9,110 nt of DNA from Pseudomonas sp. PGPPP3 (lineage in GTDB: Bacteria > Pseudomonadota > Gammaproteobacteria > Pseudomonadales > Pseudomonadaceae): contig NKIE01000082.1 in assembly GCA_002256055.1 (NCBI GenBank), forward strand, positions 1 to 9,110. The letters are read 5' to 3'. The translations under genes and the position numbers were made by a program. The first letter of the stretch is position 1; every line of letters begins with the position of its first letter. Shown here piece by piece: positions 7,601 to 9,110 of the stretch. Under the pieces are notes generated by a model. That model was not told the DNA's origin and ran no database searches. It saw only the letters and a program-made list of their open reading frames with translations.

Positions 7601-9110
7601 TCAAAGGCAGCGCCTACATGGCGGGCATTCTGCCTATTGCCGAAATCGCCGCGCCGCTGGAAAAACTGGTCAAGGAATTCAAGGCCAACCTGATCCCCAT
7701 GGACATGGCCGAAGCCGAGCTGCTGAGCAGCGCGGAGAAGCTGTTCCGCCAAGGGCTGGAGCAGCTCGAAAGCCAACCCCTGGCCGCGATCGAAGGTGCC
7801 CCGGCATTCCTTGCGCGGGTTCAGGCGCTGCATCAGGAACGTCTGACAGCAGCCGAAACGTCGCGCCTGAGTGATGCCGGCGAAAGCCGTGATCCGCAGT
7901 TGATCAATATCTTCCTTGCCGAAGGCATGGACATCTTGCTGGATGCCGATGAGCTGCTGCGCCGCTGGCGTGAGCATCCCTCCGAGCAGCAGGAACTCAG
8001 CGCTCTGCTGGGCGAGTTGAGTACCCTCAGCCGGGGCGCCGAAATGGCCGAGTTGCCCCAGGTCAGCCACATTTGCGAAGCCTTGCTGGATGTTTACGGT
8101 GCTGCTCAGGAAGGGCGTCTGGCCGTTAGCGAGGGCTTCTTCAATGAAGCCGAAAACGCCCATGAAGCACTGGTCCATATGATGGACCAAGTGGCGGCCG
8201 GGCTGCAGGTCGGCGAGCAACCAGAGCGTGTTGTAGCCCTGCGCCAACTGCTGGAAACCACCCTGGATGATGCTGCCCTGGCCTTGCTGGAGCCAGGTGA
8301 AGAACAGGCGCTGGAGGTTGTCGAATTAGCCGATATCGATCAATGGACGCCTGCGGAAGTGCCGCCAGTTGCCGAGCCAACTTGGCTTTCTACTGACGAG
8401 ACTGCGGCTGATATCGAGTCGGAGCTTGAGCCATTTGCGGCGGCAAACACCAGCATTGCGCTGGATGCCGAGATGGTCGAAATTTTCCTCGAGGAAGCGG
8501 TTGATCTGCTCGACAGTGCGGGTCAGTCCCTCGAGCGCCTGCTAGCCGAGCCTGAAAATCCGCGCGCCCTGTCGTCCTTGCAACGCGATTTGCACACCCT
8601 TAAGGGCGGTGCGCGAATGGCCGAGATTCGACCGATTGGCGATCTCGCTCATGAGCTGGAATCACTTTACGAAGGTCTGGTGGATCGCCGCTACAGCTTC
8701 TCGCCGGCGCTCAGTGGTCTGCTGCAACAAAGCCATGACCATCTTGCCGTGTTGCTGGATGAGTTGCAGACAAAGCGGCCGCTGACGCAGCCCGAGGAAC
8801 TGATTGAGGCCATTCGTGCCTTCCGTCAAGGCGGTGCGTTGAGCATCCCGTCGAGCGCAGAAACGAGCGCGACTGCTGAGCCTGAACTGCCTGCCGCGAT
8901 TGAGCTGGAGACTGATGTTGTCAGCCCGAGTGCCGAGGACGAGAGTCTAGAACTCATCGAAGCGGTTGAGGACATCGAGTACGCCCTGCCGGAAGAGGCG
9001 CCGTCCCTTGACGGCCTGACTTGGAGCGAAGAGCCCGAGCAGCCGGTTATCGACACGACTGAGTTGCCTGCGGAACTGATCCATGAAGCGTCGGTAGAGA
9101 CCTTTGAGCC
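4690..9110 (+). CDS. chpA: ChpA, giant multi-HPt CheA-like histidine kinase (N-terminal part; cut by window edge)
   Basis: This is the kinase of the Pil-Chp pathway. The frame is open for 1473 codons to the edge; P. aeruginosa ChpA is about 2470 residues, so roughly 60% is present. All visible modules are helical phosphotransfer (Xpt) bundles: HPt1 with H49 in YLHQVQGTLQM; two HPt-like bundles lacking the histidine (about 156-254 and 313-395); a TPt with T476 in LLTQVRGGLAM; an acidic linker at about 555-775; HPt2 with H816 (FHTLKGSGRM); HPt3 with H969 (LHTLKGSAYM); an SPt with S1111 (LSTLSRGAEM); HPt4 with H1302 (LHTLKGGARM). The latter four begin with similar helices, such as DPQLLEIFRNEAE and DAEMVEIFLEEAV. 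A second acidic linker starts near 1380. Further HPt domains, dimerisation, ATPase, CheW-like and receiver domains are expected beyond 9110. The start ATG 4690 lies 9 nt after pilK, with GAAGGGA inside the pilK end. Confidence 0.97.
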   Translation, partial: MSDRHDYVALEWVKGEIAETLKQARQALEAYVESPQDSTRMRFCLTYLHQVQGTLQMVEFYGAALLAEEMEQLAQALLENRVSNQGEALEVLMQAILQLPVYLDRIQSARRDLPMVVLPLLNDLRAARGEKLLSETSLFSPDLTVRLPVLSHDSLVQLRTAELPILLRKLRQMLQMALVGVIRNQDMATNLGYMARVFARLETLCKEAPLGPLWQIASGMVEGLANGSVSHGTSVRTLLRQVDKELKRLVEQGADGINQAAPDDLAKNLLFYIAKASTQSPRIRVLKEQYRLDDALPDTDVVDEERARLAGPDRDAMRSVVAALCEELVRVKDSLDLFVRSDRSKVAELESLMAPLKQIGDTLAVLGFGQPRKVILDQIDVMHGLATGQREPSDALLMDVAGALLYVEATLAGMVGPADEGSREESHLPTTDVAQIHQLVIKEARTGLEQAKDAIIEFIASQWNHEHLARVPELLTQVRGGLAMIPLARAADLLQACNRYIQEQLLVRKAVPNWQNLDTLADAITSVEYYLERLSEDHAAQGDLILDVAEESLESLGYPLKEKPSILDWPVTPVEAPAPLADPLADIEVLADEPLEEISLALPDEPVEWVADTADALGAQDDDELAESFAELPADESVPVLDEHHWDLSEPLSVSDEPLDFSLDTPLESLESLQPLESLDVQELSLPDVALAFDELSLDDAPAHWSDAELAELELPDVELPAMVDEPQAPAEVAEKALSMADVMAAPVQAINPPAQDVPPSLLPPPTDEEPVDEELLEVFVEEAGEVLETIAEYLPQWRADTANKEALSEVRRAFHTLKGSGRMVRALVIGELAWSIENLLNRVLDRSIEPDEPVQQVIAEVVELLPALVEEYAAKAQRQRDDVDVLAATAHALAKGQQIAVSAAAPDAPVAVPSALAGADDEELIDPQLLEIFRNEAETHLDTLVGFLADCAQELPRPVSDDLQRALHTLKGSAYMAGILPIAEIAAPLEKLVKEFKANLIPMDMAEAELLSSAEKLFRQGLEQLESQPLAAIEGAPAFLARVQALHQERLTAAETSRLSDAGESRDPQLINIFLAEGMDILLDADELLRRWREHPSEQQELSALLGELSTLSRGAEMAELPQVSHICEALLDVYGAAQEGRLAVSEGFFNEAENAHEALVHMMDQVAAGLQVGEQPERVVALRQLLETTLDDAALALLEPGEEQALEVVELADIDQWTPAEVPPVAEPTWLSTDETAADIESELEPFAAANTSIALDAEMVEIFLEEAVDLLDSAGQSLERLLAEPENPRALSSLQRDLHTLKGGARMAEIRPIGDLAHELESLYEGLVDRRYSFSPALSGLLQQSHDHLAVLLDELQTKRPLTQPEELIEAIRAFRQGGALSIPSSAETSATAEPELPAAIELETDVVSPSAEDESLELIEAVEDIEYALPEEAPSLDGLTWSEEPEQPVIDTTELPAELIHEASVETFE
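6337..6729 (+). repeat. Short LESL-type repeats in the ChpA acidic linker
   Basis: The DNA unit CTGGAAAGCCT or close variants recurs at 6346-6357 and 6688-6726, encoding ESLESL at about residues 551-556 and PLESLESLQPLESLD at 666-680. The first copy sits at the end of the TPt region, the others inside a linker of about 220 residues that is rich in Asp, Glu, Pro, Ala and Leu. The repeat is in frame and imperfect, as expected from slippage-type expansion in an unstructured linker. No separate function is assigned. Confidence 0.5.

Noticed and set aside
6571..8247. A 558-codon minus-strand frame opposite chpA
   Set aside because: It is antisense to the HPt array, rich in Gln, Arg and Leu in a way that mirrors the Glu/Leu/Ala-rich sense protein, with no family resemblance.
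1..9110. Mobile elements, CRISPR arrays, tRNA or rRNA genes
   Set aside because: No transposase, regularly spaced repeats, terminal inverted repeats, target duplications or RNA gene signatures were seen; the window is nearly fully coding with conserved operon order.

Overview
The window is the first two thirds of a Pil-Chp chemosensory operon, the chemotaxis-like pathway that controls type IV pilus twitching motility and surface sensing. It matches in gene order and protein sequence the pilG-pilH-pilI-pilJ-pilK-chpA cluster known from Pseudomonas aeruginosa. The proteins closely resemble the P. aeruginosa ones without appearing identical, and the DNA is GC-rich with GC-ending codons, so the host is most likely a Pseudomonas outside the P. 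aeruginosa species (for example a fluorescens- or putida-type lineage). The species assignment is inference.

Layout: positions 1-217 are a leader region without a convincing gene. It holds two small hairpins, a good sigma70-like promoter reading right into pilG, and a weaker candidate reading left. Six genes follow, all on the + strand: pilG (CheY-like), pilH (CheY-like), pilI (CheW-like adaptor), pilJ (methyl-accepting receptor), pilK (CheR-like methyltransferase) and chpA (giant CheA-like kinase, cut by the right edge). Gaps are 46, 45, 85, about 63 and 9 nt. No intrinsic terminator is visible between genes, which fits one transcript.

How the parts work together (family knowledge from P. 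aeruginosa): PilJ senses a periplasmic or pilin-linked signal and, through PilI, controls autophosphorylation of ChpA. ChpA passes phosphate through its many transfer domains to the receivers PilG and PilH. PilG promotes pilus extension and cAMP synthesis, while PilH acts as the antagonistic or phosphate-sink branch. PilK methylates PilJ for adaptation; its demethylase partner (chpB), an extra CheW-like protein (chpC) and the catalytic core of ChpA would lie beyond the right edge.

The system is a known one. The points that merit a second look are inside it: two apparently phosphorylation-dead HPt-like bundles in the ChpA N-terminus, Thr and Ser replacing the transfer histidine in two other modules, a receptor tip in PilJ that departs from the canonical trimer-contact residues, and a 13-codon reading frame whose stop overlaps the pilJ start codon.
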